From: an uncultured Desulfocapsa sp.
GTDB taxonomy: Bacteria > Desulfobacterota > Desulfobulbia > Desulfobulbales > Desulfocapsaceae
Assembly: GCA_947311475.1 (NCBI GenBank)
Contig: CAMZLK010000071.1
Coordinates: 1 to 44,276, forward strand
Length of the DNA: 44,276 bases
Reading direction: 5' to 3'
The notes under the pieces were generated by a model. That model did no database searches. It saw nothing but the letters and a program-made list of their open reading frames with translations, and was not told the DNA's origin. The stretch's first letter is position 1. Each line of letters starts with the position of its first letter. The position numbers were made by a program, and so were the translations under genes. Positions 1-9,126 of this stretch are shown piece by piece.

Positions 1-264
1 CCCAAAACGTCTCGCTGGTTTGGTTATACTAGGCAACCTTATAAAAAATATGCGCCTCGCAGATTAAGCTTTTCAAAGTCTGCGCTATCTACTTAGCCAT
101 CTTTCAATTGACCTTTTTACGAGCTTGTCAAAATTGATAAACTCGTAAAAAGGTCAATTGAGAGATGGCTAAGTAGATAGCGCAGACTTTGAAAAGCTTA
201 ATCTGCGAGGCGCATATTTTTTATAAGGTTGCCTAGTATAACCAAACCAGCGAGACGTTTTGGG
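1..264. repeat. 264-bp near-perfect palindrome (family A, head-to-head)
   Basis: Bases 1-123 are the reverse complement of 142-264, with only an occasional mismatch such as position 103 against 162. The centre at 124-141 also pairs weakly. The arms contain the blocks seen in the dispersed family A repeats: ACTCGTAAAAA, GATGGCTAAGTA and a GCGAGGCGCATATTTTTT-like block. It therefore reads as two family A units joined head to head. It ends 17 bases before the cobA-hemD start codon, so that gene's leader must run out of or through it. It may extend beyond the left edge of the window. Confidence 0.9.
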
Positions 265-281
265 TCTTTGTCGGACATATT

Positions 282-1823
282 ATGAGTACAATAAGAAAAG
301 GAAAAGTATACCTTGTTGGTGCAGGTCCCGGTGATCCGGGCCTTATTACAGTGAGGGGAAAGTATCTTTTGGAGCGTGCGCAGGTGGTGGTCTATGACTA
401 CCTTGCCAGCCCGAAGCTGTTAAAGCATGTACCGAACGATGCAGAGCTTATTTATGCCGGGAAGAAGGGTGGTGTCAAACATACCCATACCCAGGAAGAG
501 ATCAACCAGATGCTGGTTGATTGGGCGGAAGCCGGTAAAACTGTAGTCCGTTTAAAAGGTGGTGATCCTTTTATCTTTGGTCGAGGTGGAGAAGAAGTAG
601 AGGTGCTGTCAGAGTCTGGGGTGGATTTTGAAGTCGTTCCGGGCGTGACGTCTGCCACTGCTGCAGCAACTTATGCTGGAATTCCAATTACTCACCGTGA
701 ATATACCGCATCCGTTGTTTTTCTGACAGGTCATGAAGATCCCACAAAACCTGATTCCAATATCGATTGGGCAAAACTTGCAACCGGAGCCGGAACTCTT
801 GTTGTTTATATGGGAATCAAAAATCTTCCCATCATAGTTGATAATCTTGTGGCCCATGGCCGCGACCCTAAAACACCAGTGGCCGTCGTTCGCTGGGCAT
901 CAACTCCGGAGCAGCGATCTGTTGTCGGAACCCTTGAAACCATCACTGATATTGTACGAGAATCTGGAATAAAACCACCGGCTCTTATTATTGTTGGCGA
1001 AGTTGTCAATCTTCGCAAGAAAATTGACTGGTTTGAAAAACGTCCACTCTTCGGGAAACGTATTGTAGTCACCCGAACCCGCGAGCAGGCATCCGAACTC
1101 ATGGCCGGACTTGAGGAAAATGGTGGTAATTGCATAGAATATTCGACGATTAAAATCGAGCCAGTGGAATCCTATGAGGTTCTCGATGAGGAACTTGATC
1201 GTCTTGAGGAGTATCATTGGATCCTGTTCACATCACTAAATGGCGTCAAATATTTTTTCGATCGGCTCTATACAAGGGGAATGGATGCCAGAAGTATGAA
1301 AGGTCCTGGTATTGCAGCTGTTGGAAAAGCCACTGCTGACCTGTTGCTTGAGTATGGTGTTCGAGCTGATCTTCTTCCCTCTGTGTTTACAGGTGAAGGG
1401 CTTGCCGAGTCTTTGCTCGATCAGGGAGTTGAAGGCCGGAATGTTCTTATTCCAAGGGCTGAAAAAGCACGTGAAATTCTTCCTGAAACATTGCGTGGTG
1501 CAGGCGCTCAGGTGACAGTAGCTCCTGTGTATAAAAATGTTGCCCCTGAAGGAAAACGGGAGTTGCTCCGTGAGGATCTTGAGTCTGGAAAGGTAGATAT
1601 GGTCACTTTTACCAGCTCTTCGACGGTACGAAATTTTCTCTCAATGGTGGACGCGGAAAGTGCATCAGATTTAAAGCGGTTAATGCATGAAGTGACTATT
1701 GCTGCAATTGGTCCAATCACTGCAAAGACTGTGACTGATAACGGGTTGAAAGTGGATATTCAACCCGAATCATATACCATTCCCGATATGGTTCATGCGA
1801 TTGTGGACTATTATTCAAAATAG
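282..1823 (+). CDS. cobA/hemD: Fused uroporphyrinogen-III C-methyltransferase / uroporphyrinogen-III synthase
   Basis: A 513-aa fusion. Residues about 8-250 are the SAM-dependent methyltransferase (CobA/SUMT) that converts uroporphyrinogen III to precorrin-2; visible motifs are GAGPGDPGL, RLKGGDPFIFGRGGEE and VPGVTSATAAATYAGIPITHR. Residues about 258-513 are the HemD-type synthase that closes the tetrapyrrole ring; it starts at LFGKRIVVTRTREQA and contains the TFTSSSTVRNF segment typical of the family. The two cytoplasmic activities are consecutive steps towards sirohaem and, in sulfate reducers, haem by the alternative route. Sirohaem is the cofactor of dissimilatory sulfite reductase, which fits dsrC in the same window. 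The fusion is common in Desulfobacterota and Firmicutes. No strong ribosome-binding site is visible, and only 17 bases separate the start from the giant palindrome. Confidence 0.95.
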   Translation: MSTIRKGKVYLVGAGPGDPGLITVRGKYLLERAQVVVYDYLASPKLLKHVPNDAELIYAGKKGGVKHTHTQEEINQMLVDWAEAGKTVVRLKGGDPFIFGRGGEEVEVLSESGVDFEVVPGVTSATAAATYAGIPITHREYTASVVFLTGHEDPTKPDSNIDWAKLATGAGTLVVYMGIKNLPIIVDNLVAHGRDPKTPVAVVRWASTPEQRSVVGTLETITDIVRESGIKPPALIIVGEVVNLRKKIDWFEKRPLFGKRIVVTRTREQASELMAGLEENGGNCIEYSTIKIEPVESYEVLDEELDRLEEYHWILFTSLNGVKYFFDRLYTRGMDARSMKGPGIAAVGKATADLLLEYGVRADLLPSVFTGEGLAESLLDQGVEGRNVLIPRAEKAREILPETLRGAGAQVTVAPVYKNVAPEGKRELLREDLESGKVDMVTFTSSSTVRNFLSMVDAESASDLKRLMHEVTIAAIGPITAKTVTDNGLKVDIQPESYTIPDMVHAIVDYYSK

Positions 1824-1845
1824 AGTTCGAATCTATTTTGATCTT

Positions 1846-1960
1846 TAGTGCCTTGCTTCGTGATTTATGCAATAAAAACAAGAAGCTGAGGAGGGGGCAT
1901 TGCAATCATATTGTTACGTTATATCACCAAGGCACTTACTTGCAGTTCACCTGCGTTAAT
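1846..1960. repeat. Family B dispersed repeat, copy 1
   Basis: Starts TAGTGCCTTGCTTC and ends with AAGGCACTTACTTGCAGTTCACCTG, so its TAGTGCCTT/AAGGCACTTA ends are inverted. The same order of blocks (TATTGTTACGTTAT, AAGGCAC, ACTTGCAGTTCACCTG) recurs at 8941-9070. It fills most of the gap between cobA-hemD and the SNF2 gene. It has no coding capacity and resembles a MITE or palindromic intergenic element. Confidence 0.75.
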
Positions 1961-2030
1961 GCTAATCGGGAAATAGTTTTTTACAGCCTGCTCTCAAAAG
2001 AGTGGGCTCGTATCTATAGTTGTTCCTTAT

Positions 2031-5000
2031 TTATTTTCTTCGAATAAGATCCAGCAGATCTTCGCTGGTCATTTTGGCGCTCATATCTGATCCTTCCAGA
2101 AGACTTCCGGCAAGATCCCGTTTTTCTTGATGTAATTGCACGATTTTTTCTTCAATGGTATTCTTGCAGACCAGCCTGTAGATAGTTACCGGCCTGGTTT
2201 GTCCAATTCTGTGCGCACGATCAGAGGCCTGATCTTCAACAGCCGGGTTCCACCATGGATCCATATGGATAACATAATCCGCAGCAGTAAGATTCAGTCC
2301 AAGGCCACCAGCTTTAAGGCTGATAAGGAAAAGGTCTCCTTCACCTGACTGGAATCTATCCACTTCCTGTTTTCGCTTAGGACTGCTGGTTGCCCCATCA
2401 AGATAGCGGTAGTTAATACCTTTTTCGTCGAGATGCGCTCTTAATATCGAGAGATGGCCAATAAACTGGCTGAAGATCAGGGCCTTGTGTCCTCCCTCGA
2501 GCAAGTCATCGACCACTGAGGCAAAAACATTCAGCTTGCTGCTGCCAATACTTGTGTCGGGTGTGATAAGTTTTGGATTACAGCACGCCTGGCGGAGTTT
2601 CATGATCTCAGTGAGGATTTGAAGGTGACGAGATTTCTTCACCCTATTGTTTTCCAGTACTTCGAGGGCATTCTGCCTGAGTGCTTCGTAGAAGAGTTTT
2701 TCTTCATCACTCATCTCAACTTCAAGGGTGACCTCGGTTCGCGGTGGAAGCTCTTCCAGAACCTGCGATTTAATGCGGCGCAAAATAAATGGCCGAATCA
2801 GTTTTTTCAGTTTAAGTCTGGCGTCACGGTTATGGTAACGCTCAATAGGCACGGCAAAACGCTCATTAAAACGATTCAGTGTGCCAAGAAGTCCCGGGTT
2901 AATAAAATGAAACAGGTTCCATAGCTCACCAAGATGATTTTCAACGGGAGTCCCTGTGGTAATGAGTTTGAATTTTGCGTTCATGGCCATTGCTGCTTTG
3001 GATCTTTTGGTGGCAGCATTTTTTATGGCCTGGGCTTCATCAAGAATAATGGTCTGCCAATGCACAGCTGAGAGTAGTTCGTTTTCCTGTTGAAGCAAGG
3101 TGTATGTGGTGATTAACAAATCGAATTTTCCAAGTTCGGAAATGGTTTGTGCTCTGTTTTTACCAACAAGGGTTTTAATATTGAGTGTTGGGGTAAAACG
3201 ATTTGCTTCAGACATCCAGTTGTTGGATACTGAAGTCGGTGCCACTACAAGGGAAGGACCATCGTTTGCCGATGAGAGAATCGCAGCAAGTGCCTGGATG
3301 GTTTTTCCAAGGCCCATATCATCAGCAAGGCAGCCGCCAACCCCCCAGTGTGCCAGGCGGGAAAGCCAGTTGTAGCCTTCAATTTGATAATCACGTAGCT
3401 CAGCCCTTAGTGTTGAGGGAAGTTCAGGCTTAAAAGACTGACTTTCGTGGATCCGTTTGATCTGTTCAGTCCAGCCACTGTCAACTTGTGCTTTTGCCTC
3501 TTCAACGAGTTTTTCAAGTGGAATTGCGGCAAGGTGGTGGATGAGCAGTTCCCCATCTTCATTCCCTGTTCCTTCAGAAAAAAGGTTTATTTCTTCCAGC
3601 TTCTTTTTGAATTCCTGGGTGAGGGCAAGGAATTGGCCTTCACGAATCTGGATGAAGTTTCCATGGGCATGTTTCGTTTTGGCAAGGAGTTCACGCAGAT
3701 CAATAACTGTATCCTGGTCGAGCCTGAGCTCACCTGAGAGTGCAAACCAGTTCTGCTGATTGGTTCGAACCTTTAGATTCAGATTCTTGAGCGAGGCCTG
3801 GTGAGTGATGTTGAGTTTTTCACCCTCCGGCCATTCAATAACCACCTGATCCTGGATGGCCTGCAATTCTTGTAGTGCCTGAAGGCAATCGTCGGGATCC
3901 TGAAGGTGCCATTCCCGGTCATTTTCCTGTTCAAGATCAATGGCAAGATCAAGGATTGGGCACGACTCTTCAACGCCGCGAGCCATATGTTCTTCAAGGC
4001 TTAGATTTCGTTTGGTTTGCAATCTTTTGCCGCGTACTTCAGCAATAATATTTTCAACACCCTGGCCGGGTTTGAGGTAATGGCCGCCATTAAAGAAAGG
4101 TTTTACGAACATTTCGAGCCTGAAACCTGTTCCATAGGGGAGAAGATGCATATAAATTGTAGGATCTGCCTCCACCTGTTCAATGTTGCCGTGAGAATCT
4201 GGATGAATATCTGCGGCTATGGCAGAGTGCACAGTCATAAAGGAAGAGATATTACCAATTGCCGTGAGAACCTGCTCACTGGCATCAATGGGTACAACCA
4301 ATCCGTTTCTTCCGGTGATTTGTGCAATCCTGCGATGATTGTCATTGATTTCAATGATCTTGTATCTTGTTGGTGTTTCCTGGAAAATGGTAATGTTATC
4401 TTCTGTAACTTCCTGCGCAAAACGGATATGCAGTTGGGTTCCACGTTCTTCAACCAGCAACTCCGGTTCCCCACTGACAAATTCAACGGGTGTTCCTGGA
4501 TATTGGCTGAAGAAGAGCAGGGGGTGGTTCGTCATGGCAAGCAGGGTCTTGTCCATATCAAAATGGTAACTGATTCCATGGGTTTCAGGATTAATCTGCT
4601 TTTGGATGCAGGCTGCAATCTTTCTGTCTTGAACTGTGAGGTAAGTTAGTTTTCCGGAATAGAGGCGTGAGAGTGAAATGGGCCTTCCTTTACTCCAGTT
4701 ACCGGCCTGGTTCCGTTTTTGTTCTTTGGGACTTATATGCATTGTCCCATTTTTGTAATCAATCATCCAGATGAGTCTTTCTGACAACCTACCGTTTGAA
4801 TCCTGGGGGGATGCTGTGATCTGAATGAGTGCCTTGAGGTTTCGTTTCCACGGCTCTTCAGATTGAAGAATATTGATGAGTGGGTTAAGCCCTGTTTCTT
4901 CGCAAAGACGTTTCACAACTTCGTCATATTGCGCTTTATCGTGACCGGTACCTGCAAGGATGGCTGCAAGATTCAACGAGAAAAAATGGAAATCATTTTG

Positions 5001-6200
5001 CAGAGCCTTTTGATAAAGGGTTTCCACATGGACTTTGACTTCCGGCTTGAGGCTGGAATTGAGCCAATATTGAGAAAGTGCAGTGAAAAGGATGGTGAGG
5101 CTGTGAGGCTCATCATCCTTGTGAAAACTCATCTCTTCGCCAGGGAGAGCAGTGCTGTTTCTTATTTGGAGAAAGGTGGCAAATACCTGATAGGCTTTTT
5201 CCTCAACACTGTCTTTGAAGAGTGATTGAGTGATACTGATCTGGTGGGCTACTGTTTGATCCTGGTCAGTCTGATTGTTTTGCAGAGTTGCCAGTGCATG
5301 GAAGAGCCCTGTGGAACCAAAAAATGCGACTTTGTCGCTACCTGTCAGTTCGCGTAAAAAATTGAGATCAGCGTCAAAGAGCTCATCGGTACTGTTTGCC
5401 TGGCCTGTAAGAAATGCAAGTGTTCCTGCGGCTCCTGTTCCAACAAAACTTTCGCTGTTCTCTTCAAGAAGCTGTCGGGCCTTTTCCAGACTTCCTCTGA
5501 AGATATATTGGGTAAAAAGAATACGCAGAAAGGGGAGCCTTTCGTCCTGGCTGAGACCTTCCAGGCCTGTCCCGTCCGTTAAGTAGATAAGTATTTCCGG
5601 GTAACTGCTGAGGCTTGCAAGTTCATAGCGGAAGATGCTGTCGAGGAGGAAGAATTGAAATGAAGGCGCCAGGCTGCCAAACCATATGGGGTCAAAAGGT
5701 GAAGTCGTTACCTGTACAGTGGGTGGCAGGGGAGAGAGAATATCGCGGCACTGTCCTGAAAGGAATTCGAGGGCATCATCAATAAGATCGAAATCCTGGG
5801 TGTAAATGCCGATACGCATTTCGCGCATGGCACGCCAGCAACGAGTTGTCCATTTACCGTAATAATAAGAAACGGGAGCTTCTTTACGGATAACTTTTGC
5901 GTAGGTTGTGAAATTGTTTTCGGCGATTGCAATACGGCTTAGTTTCTCAACAAGGCCAGGCACACATTGTCGTTCTTCAGTGAGAAGGCCCATTTCCTGA
6001 AACTTTGAGAAGTAGTGATTCAGGTTAGCTGCAGTGGGACGATTCCCACGAGGACTTTTGATGTCGAGTTTCCGCAGACAGTTAACGATCTGTGTAGTGT
6101 GGGCCGGTTCGTAGACAATGGACTGAAATTGGAGAAGTGCCTGTTCAAAAGGGCTGAGTTTGTCGTACTGCTGGAGTAATTCGTGGATGGGGTCTGGCAT
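2031..6200 (-). CDS. SNF2-family DNA-dependent ATPase/helicase, 1389 aa
   Basis: A superfamily 2 SNF2/RapA-type translocase. The C-terminal third carries the motor: DDMGLGKT (motif I, near residue 960), DEAQAIKN (motif II, near 1052), TGTPVENHLGELWNL (motif III region) and HRIGQTRPV (motif VI, near 1328). Proteins of this type move on duplex DNA and remodel nucleic acid-protein complexes, for example stalled polymerases; the substrate here is unknown. The roughly 900 residues before the motor have no motif I recognise, although long helical N-terminal regions are normal in bacterial members. It appears to be monocistronic: 207 bases holding a repeat lie beyond its 3' end and 233 bases without features precede its start. 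No methyltransferase or nuclease partner is adjacent, so a DISARM-like role is not supported. Confidence 0.92.
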   Translation of the reverse strand: MPDPIHELLQQYDKLSPFEQALLQFQSIVYEPAHTTQIVNCLRKLDIKSPRGNRPTAANLNHYFSKFQEMGLLTEERQCVPGLVEKLSRIAIAENNFTTYAKVIRKEAPVSYYYGKWTTRCWRAMREMRIGIYTQDFDLIDDALEFLSGQCRDILSPLPPTVQVTTSPFDPIWFGSLAPSFQFFLLDSIFRYELASLSSYPEILIYLTDGTGLEGLSQDERLPFLRILFTQYIFRGSLEKARQLLEENSESFVGTGAAGTLAFLTGQANSTDELFDADLNFLRELTGSDKVAFFGSTGLFHALATLQNNQTDQDQTVAHQISITQSLFKDSVEEKAYQVFATFLQIRNSTALPGEEMSFHKDDEPHSLTILFTALSQYWLNSSLKPEVKVHVETLYQKALQNDFHFFSLNLAAILAGTGHDKAQYDEVVKRLCEETGLNPLINILQSEEPWKRNLKALIQITASPQDSNGRLSERLIWMIDYKNGTMHISPKEQKRNQAGNWSKGRPISLSRLYSGKLTYLTVQDRKIAACIQKQINPETHGISYHFDMDKTLLAMTNHPLLFFSQYPGTPVEFVSGEPELLVEERGTQLHIRFAQEVTEDNITIFQETPTRYKIIEINDNHRRIAQITGRNGLVVPIDASEQVLTAIGNISSFMTVHSAIAADIHPDSHGNIEQVEADPTIYMHLLPYGTGFRLEMFVKPFFNGGHYLKPGQGVENIIAEVRGKRLQTKRNLSLEEHMARGVEESCPILDLAIDLEQENDREWHLQDPDDCLQALQELQAIQDQVVIEWPEGEKLNITHQASLKNLNLKVRTNQQNWFALSGELRLDQDTVIDLRELLAKTKHAHGNFIQIREGQFLALTQEFKKKLEEINLFSEGTGNEDGELLIHHLAAIPLEKLVEEAKAQVDSGWTEQIKRIHESQSFKPELPSTLRAELRDYQIEGYNWLSRLAHWGVGGCLADDMGLGKTIQALAAILSSANDGPSLVVAPTSVSNNWMSEANRFTPTLNIKTLVGKNRAQTISELGKFDLLITTYTLLQQENELLSAVHWQTIILDEAQAIKNAATKRSKAAMAMNAKFKLITTGTPVENHLGELWNLFHFINPGLLGTLNRFNERFAVPIERYHNRDARLKLKKLIRPFILRRIKSQVLEELPPRTEVTLEVEMSDEEKLFYEALRQNALEVLENNRVKKSRHLQILTEIMKLRQACCNPKLITPDTSIGSSKLNVFASVVDDLLEGGHKALIFSQFIGHLSILRAHLDEKGINYRYLDGATSSPKRKQEVDRFQSGEGDLFLISLKAGGLGLNLTAADYVIHMDPWWNPAVEDQASDRAHRIGQTRPVTIYRLVCKNTIEEKIVQLHQEKRDLAGSLLEGSDMSAKMTSEDLLDLIRRK

Positions 6201-6433
6201 CTTATTTTTGGTGTAAAACAGTTTTATTTAGCCTAACCCTCAAGAGAGATAAACCATGGACCTGCGCTATAAGCAAGCTACAATAAACAATCTATCATAT
6301 CATGTATGGATGATAAACAAAAGAATATCCTGAGTTGAATTGTCCTTTTGGAGGTGTGGGCTGGTTTTATAAGGAAACAGGATAACTGTTCAGTGCTTAT
6401 AATGAGTTGAAAGACCTGTGAAAAACTTTATAT

Positions 6434-7915
6434 TTATTGGATATTTTTGTTGGTGAATATGTCAGCGTTTCGTTCCTGATGTCGTATCCACGCAACAAGA
6501 ATACGTTCCTGTTTGGCACGTATGATCTGAATTCTGTATTGCTCTTTTTCTTCGTTAGTCATATTTGCCGGATCGGGTAATGTTCTTTTTGTAAACTGAT
6601 ACAGATAAAAGTCGTCGCCCACTGTGGCTGGTTCTTCCGGTAGAGGTTTGGCCTCGCTCAATGAAAACACATTTATCATCAGGCTTGGTGGAAAACCGTT
6701 GGCCTCTTCGCCAGCGGAATTTCTTGAAAGATTTGCCTGCTTGATTTCAATGTTGTTTGCTTTTCCCAGATCAGTAAATACTGCATCTTCTTCAAGTAAG
6801 GCGAGCATCTCTTCACTTTTCTTTTTAGCAAGGATTTTAGACTGATCTATCTCGAAATCCTTTATGGCTTGTCCGCGGACAGCATCGAGCACAGGAACTT
6901 CAGGTGCCTGAACTGCCTGTGCAAACAGAATGGAGTATCCGTCAGGGGACTCGATCAGGGAACTTAGTTCACCCGATTTTAGAGAAAATGCCTTATCCAG
7001 TACAGATGATGATTTATCAAGGTTTTCTGGAGGTGTTTTGTGAGAAAAAAAATCAGTCTCAAGAATGACTGCATCAGGATGAAGTTTTGCATACTCTTGA
7101 AGACTTCCAGCAGAAATAATTCCTTCATAGGCATCGTTTGCTTTTTGAAAAACAAGAGAGCGAACATTACTTGCGTCCATATCTTTCGGGATTGTGTCAC
7201 CAGTGAATGGAAAAGAAAGAAACCTGAGCTGAACTTGTGGGTCAGTTTTGTAATTATTCTTATTCAGTTCAAACCAGGTCGCCAGTGCTTCTTCCTCGAC
7301 GGTTACAGCTTCGGTAAAATCTGCGGGACTGATTTTTGCAAAATCAAGACTGATTTTTTCTTTTGCCTGCTGGTATAGATCATTTATTTCGGCATCTGTA
7401 ACAGTTGTGGCAAAGTTTCCTATGGCCTTAACTCCCTTTGAAGAAAGCATCTCGATACGCCTTGCAGCTTCATATTTATGGGGGGTGAGCCGGTTGGAAG
7501 CAAGGAGTGATTTGTATTTTTGCAGATTGAAAGAGTTGTTTTCCTGAAACTGAACCATTTTCTGAATATCCTGTTGGACTTCAGGTGCTGAGACAAGCAG
7601 CCCCATATCAGCAGCCCCCTGGCGTAAAAGGGCTTGCTGAATGAGTTGGTTCTTTACCCTGGCAGATAATCCGAGACTGTCAAGGAGTGCGTCAGGGATT
7701 GAGCCGCCGAACTGCTGTCGATAACGGGAAAGAAGATCGTCGTATATACGCTGGTATTCCTGAAAGCTGATCTCTTCGCCGTTGACAACAAGTGCTGCTT
7801 CACGGGTATTCATCATATTGGTGCCGACTCCCCAAAATATAAATACAAGGGCAATGACCACAACAATGGCCTGGATAAACATGGATTGGGATTTGTCTCG
7901 AAAGATTTGCAGCAT
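6434..7915 (-). CDS. ppiD: PpiD-like membrane-anchored periplasmic chaperone (SurA_N / parvulin type)
   Basis: 493 aa with the PpiD layout. There is a short cytoplasmic N-terminus, one membrane segment at about residues 13-31 (IQAIVVVIALVFIFWGVGT), and a SurA_N-like helical domain starting at AALVVNGEEISFQEYQRIY. A degenerate parvulin-like region follows at about 250-360, including AFSLKSGELSSLIESPDGYSILFA. PpiD works at the periplasmic face of the Sec translocon, helping newly exported proteins fold. The parvulin domain is weakly conserved, so isomerase activity is uncertain and a chaperone role is more likely. The gene stands alone, transcribed away from dsrC, with a family A repeat in between. 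No clear ribosome-binding site precedes the ATG. Confidence 0.88.
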   Translation of the reverse strand: MLQIFRDKSQSMFIQAIVVVIALVFIFWGVGTNMMNTREAALVVNGEEISFQEYQRIYDDLLSRYRQQFGGSIPDALLDSLGLSARVKNQLIQQALLRQGAADMGLLVSAPEVQQDIQKMVQFQENNSFNLQKYKSLLASNRLTPHKYEAARRIEMLSSKGVKAIGNFATTVTDAEINDLYQQAKEKISLDFAKISPADFTEAVTVEEEALATWFELNKNNYKTDPQVQLRFLSFPFTGDTIPKDMDASNVRSLVFQKANDAYEGIISAGSLQEYAKLHPDAVILETDFFSHKTPPENLDKSSSVLDKAFSLKSGELSSLIESPDGYSILFAQAVQAPEVPVLDAVRGQAIKDFEIDQSKILAKKKSEEMLALLEEDAVFTDLGKANNIEIKQANLSRNSAGEEANGFPPSLMINVFSLSEAKPLPEEPATVGDDFYLYQFTKRTLPDPANMTNEEKEQYRIQIIRAKQERILVAWIRHQERNADIFTNKNIQ

Positions 7916-7976
7916 AGTAGTTCTCAGTGTGGGAGCGGAATTTAATTTGAATGACGATTCTTCGGTTAATCCTGCA

Positions 7977-8133
7977 GGATGGACTCGTAAAAACTCTTCA
8001 TCTTCTTTGTTACTGCAAATTTCTTATCTTTTCAACGTACCCTGGTACGCCGAAAAGATAAGAAATTTCCGTGCCTCGAATATGAAGGTTCTTCCAAGTC
8101 CATCTTGTTTTTGACCTTTTCACGAGCTTGTTT
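7977..8133. repeat. Family A dispersed repeat, copy in the ppiD-dsrC gap
   Basis: Begins GGATGGACTCGTAAAAACTCTTCAT and ends with TTTTCACGAGCTTG, which are the inverted ends of family A. It contains the central CGTACCCTGGTACG mini-palindrome and an inner inverted repeat (TTTCTTATCTTTTC against GAAAAGATAAGAAA). It aligns block by block with the copies at 30926 and 34192. Confidence 0.8.
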
Positions 8134-8412
8134 CACAGGAAAAAAATACAGACATACATAATCTGAAAAATTTACCTTTTCTATGGTGGCTATGCAAGAA
8201 AAAAAGAAGATCATGGGGAGTTGTTGATGTTTTAATTTGATTCCGGTTTTTCCTTTTTTAAAAAGATCCTGAAAAGGATGAATATATGGGTAGAATTGTT
8301 TGGGTGACTAAATGTAATCATTTTATTAAGTAGCAAGGGGCTTAGAAAATAACAACAGTTTTATAGATATATATGGGCTGTTCCGGCAGGGTGGAAATGA
8401 TTATCCATTCAC
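8134..8412. other. Intergenic stretch with no recognised feature
   Basis: AT-rich sequence between the family A repeat and the dsrC promoter candidate. I see no plausible ORF, RNA gene or strong inverted repeat here. Confidence 0.5.
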
Positions 8413-8441
8413 TTGACAAAGTAACAGGTCTATAGTAATTA
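8413..8441 (+). promoter_or_regulatory. Candidate sigma-70-type promoter for dsrC
   Basis: A perfect TTGACA at 8413-8418 is followed after 17 bases by TAATTA, a weak -10 match; TATAGT lies too close to serve. It is about 70 bases upstream of the dsrC start in an otherwise empty gap. Only the -35 element is convincing. Confidence 0.4.
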
Positions 8442-8507
8442 GGCTGTCATTATGTTAGAAACAGAAACGGTGAAAGCCAAAAACAATATTTTTTATGGAG
8501 GATTAAT

Positions 8508-8828
8508 ATGCCCACAATAGAACACAATGGTAACAGCTATAACTGTGATGAAGATGGATTCCTGCTTAACGGTATGGATGATATGAATGACGATTGGATT
8601 GATTATGTGAAAGGTGTTGAAGGTATTTCTGAACTCACCGATGAGCATCACAAAGTAATTGACGCCCTTCGTGAGTACTACAAGAAAAATGGCATTGCTC
8701 CAATGGTGCGTATTCTTTCCAAGACCACTGGTTTTCCTCTTAAAAGAATCTATGAGTTGTTCCCATCAGGACCTGGTAAAGGTGCCTGTAAAATGGCTGG
8801 TCTTCCTAAACCTACCGGTTGTGTATAG
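8508..8828 (+). CDS. dsrC: DsrC, sulfur-carrier protein of dissimilatory sulfite reduction
   Basis: 106 aa, the normal DsrC/TusE-family length. The flexible C-terminal arm has both redox cysteines ten residues apart (GKGACKMAGLPKPTGCV), which marks a true DsrC and not a TusE or RspA paralogue, since those lose one of them. DsrC accepts sulfur from DsrAB as a trisulfide between these cysteines, which the membrane complex DsrMKJOP then reduces; it also interacts with other sulfur-transfer proteins in the cytoplasm. A strong ribosome-binding site (GGAGG, six bases before the ATG) and a strong terminator point to high, independent expression. dsrAB is not in this window; an unlinked dsrC is usual in sulfate reducers. 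Confidence 0.96.
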   Translation: MPTIEHNGNSYNCDEDGFLLNGMDDMNDDWIDYVKGVEGISELTDEHHKVIDALREYYKKNGIAPMVRILSKTTGFPLKRIYELFPSGPGKGACKMAGLPKPTGCV

Positions 8829-8842
8829 TTTGTAACTGGCTA

Positions 8843-8875
8843 GGAGCTTGTCCGAGAATAGGCATTCTCGGACGA
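8843..8875. repeat. Family C hairpin repeat, copy 1
   Basis: AGGAGCTTGTCCGAGAAT, with a ten-base perfect stem GTCCGAGAAT/ATTCTCGGAC around an AGGC loop, 15 bases after the dsrC stop. Related hairpins occur at 20489 and 38270. Confidence 0.7.
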
Positions 8876-8895
8876 TTTAGCGTTATAGCGAGTTT

Positions 8896-8938
8896 AAAAA
8901 GGCGTTGTTCCATGATTGGATCAACGCCTTTTTTTTTA
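8896..8938 (+). terminator. Rho-independent terminator of dsrC
   Basis: The stem GGCGTTG/CAACGCC (8901-8907 with 8922-8928) is extended inward by TCCA/TGGA. It is preceded by five As and followed by a run of ten Ts. This is a textbook intrinsic terminator placed 70-110 bases after dsrC. Confidence 0.92.
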
Positions 8939-8940
8939 TT

Positions 8941-9070
8941 TAGTGCCTTACTTCATGATTCCTGCAATACAAAACAGGTAGCGTAGACTCCGAGAAACTG
9001 AGGAAGATTAATTGCTATCATATTGTTACGTTATGTTACTAAGGCACCTACTTGCAGTTCACCTGTGTTA
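8941..9070. repeat. Family B dispersed repeat, copy 2
   Basis: Begins TAGTGCCTTACTTCATGATT and ends AAGGCACCTACTTGCAGTTCACCTG. It shares the ends and the TCATATTGTTACGTTAT core with 1846-1960, but has about 15 extra bases on the left side. Confidence 0.75.
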
Positions 9071-9126
9071 GTCATATGTTCTCCAGGTGAACCTGAGCTC
9101 ATATGGATAGATATTATAGTGTACAT

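Noticed and set aside
4017-4649. 210-aa ORF opposite the SNF2 gene
   Set aside because: Antisense shadow of a long conserved coding frame; its sequence has no recognisable features.
2031-6200. SNF2 helicase as part of a phage-defence system (DISARM-like)
   Set aside because: No methyltransferase, PLD nuclease or DUF1998 partner nearby; flanks are housekeeping genes and repeats.
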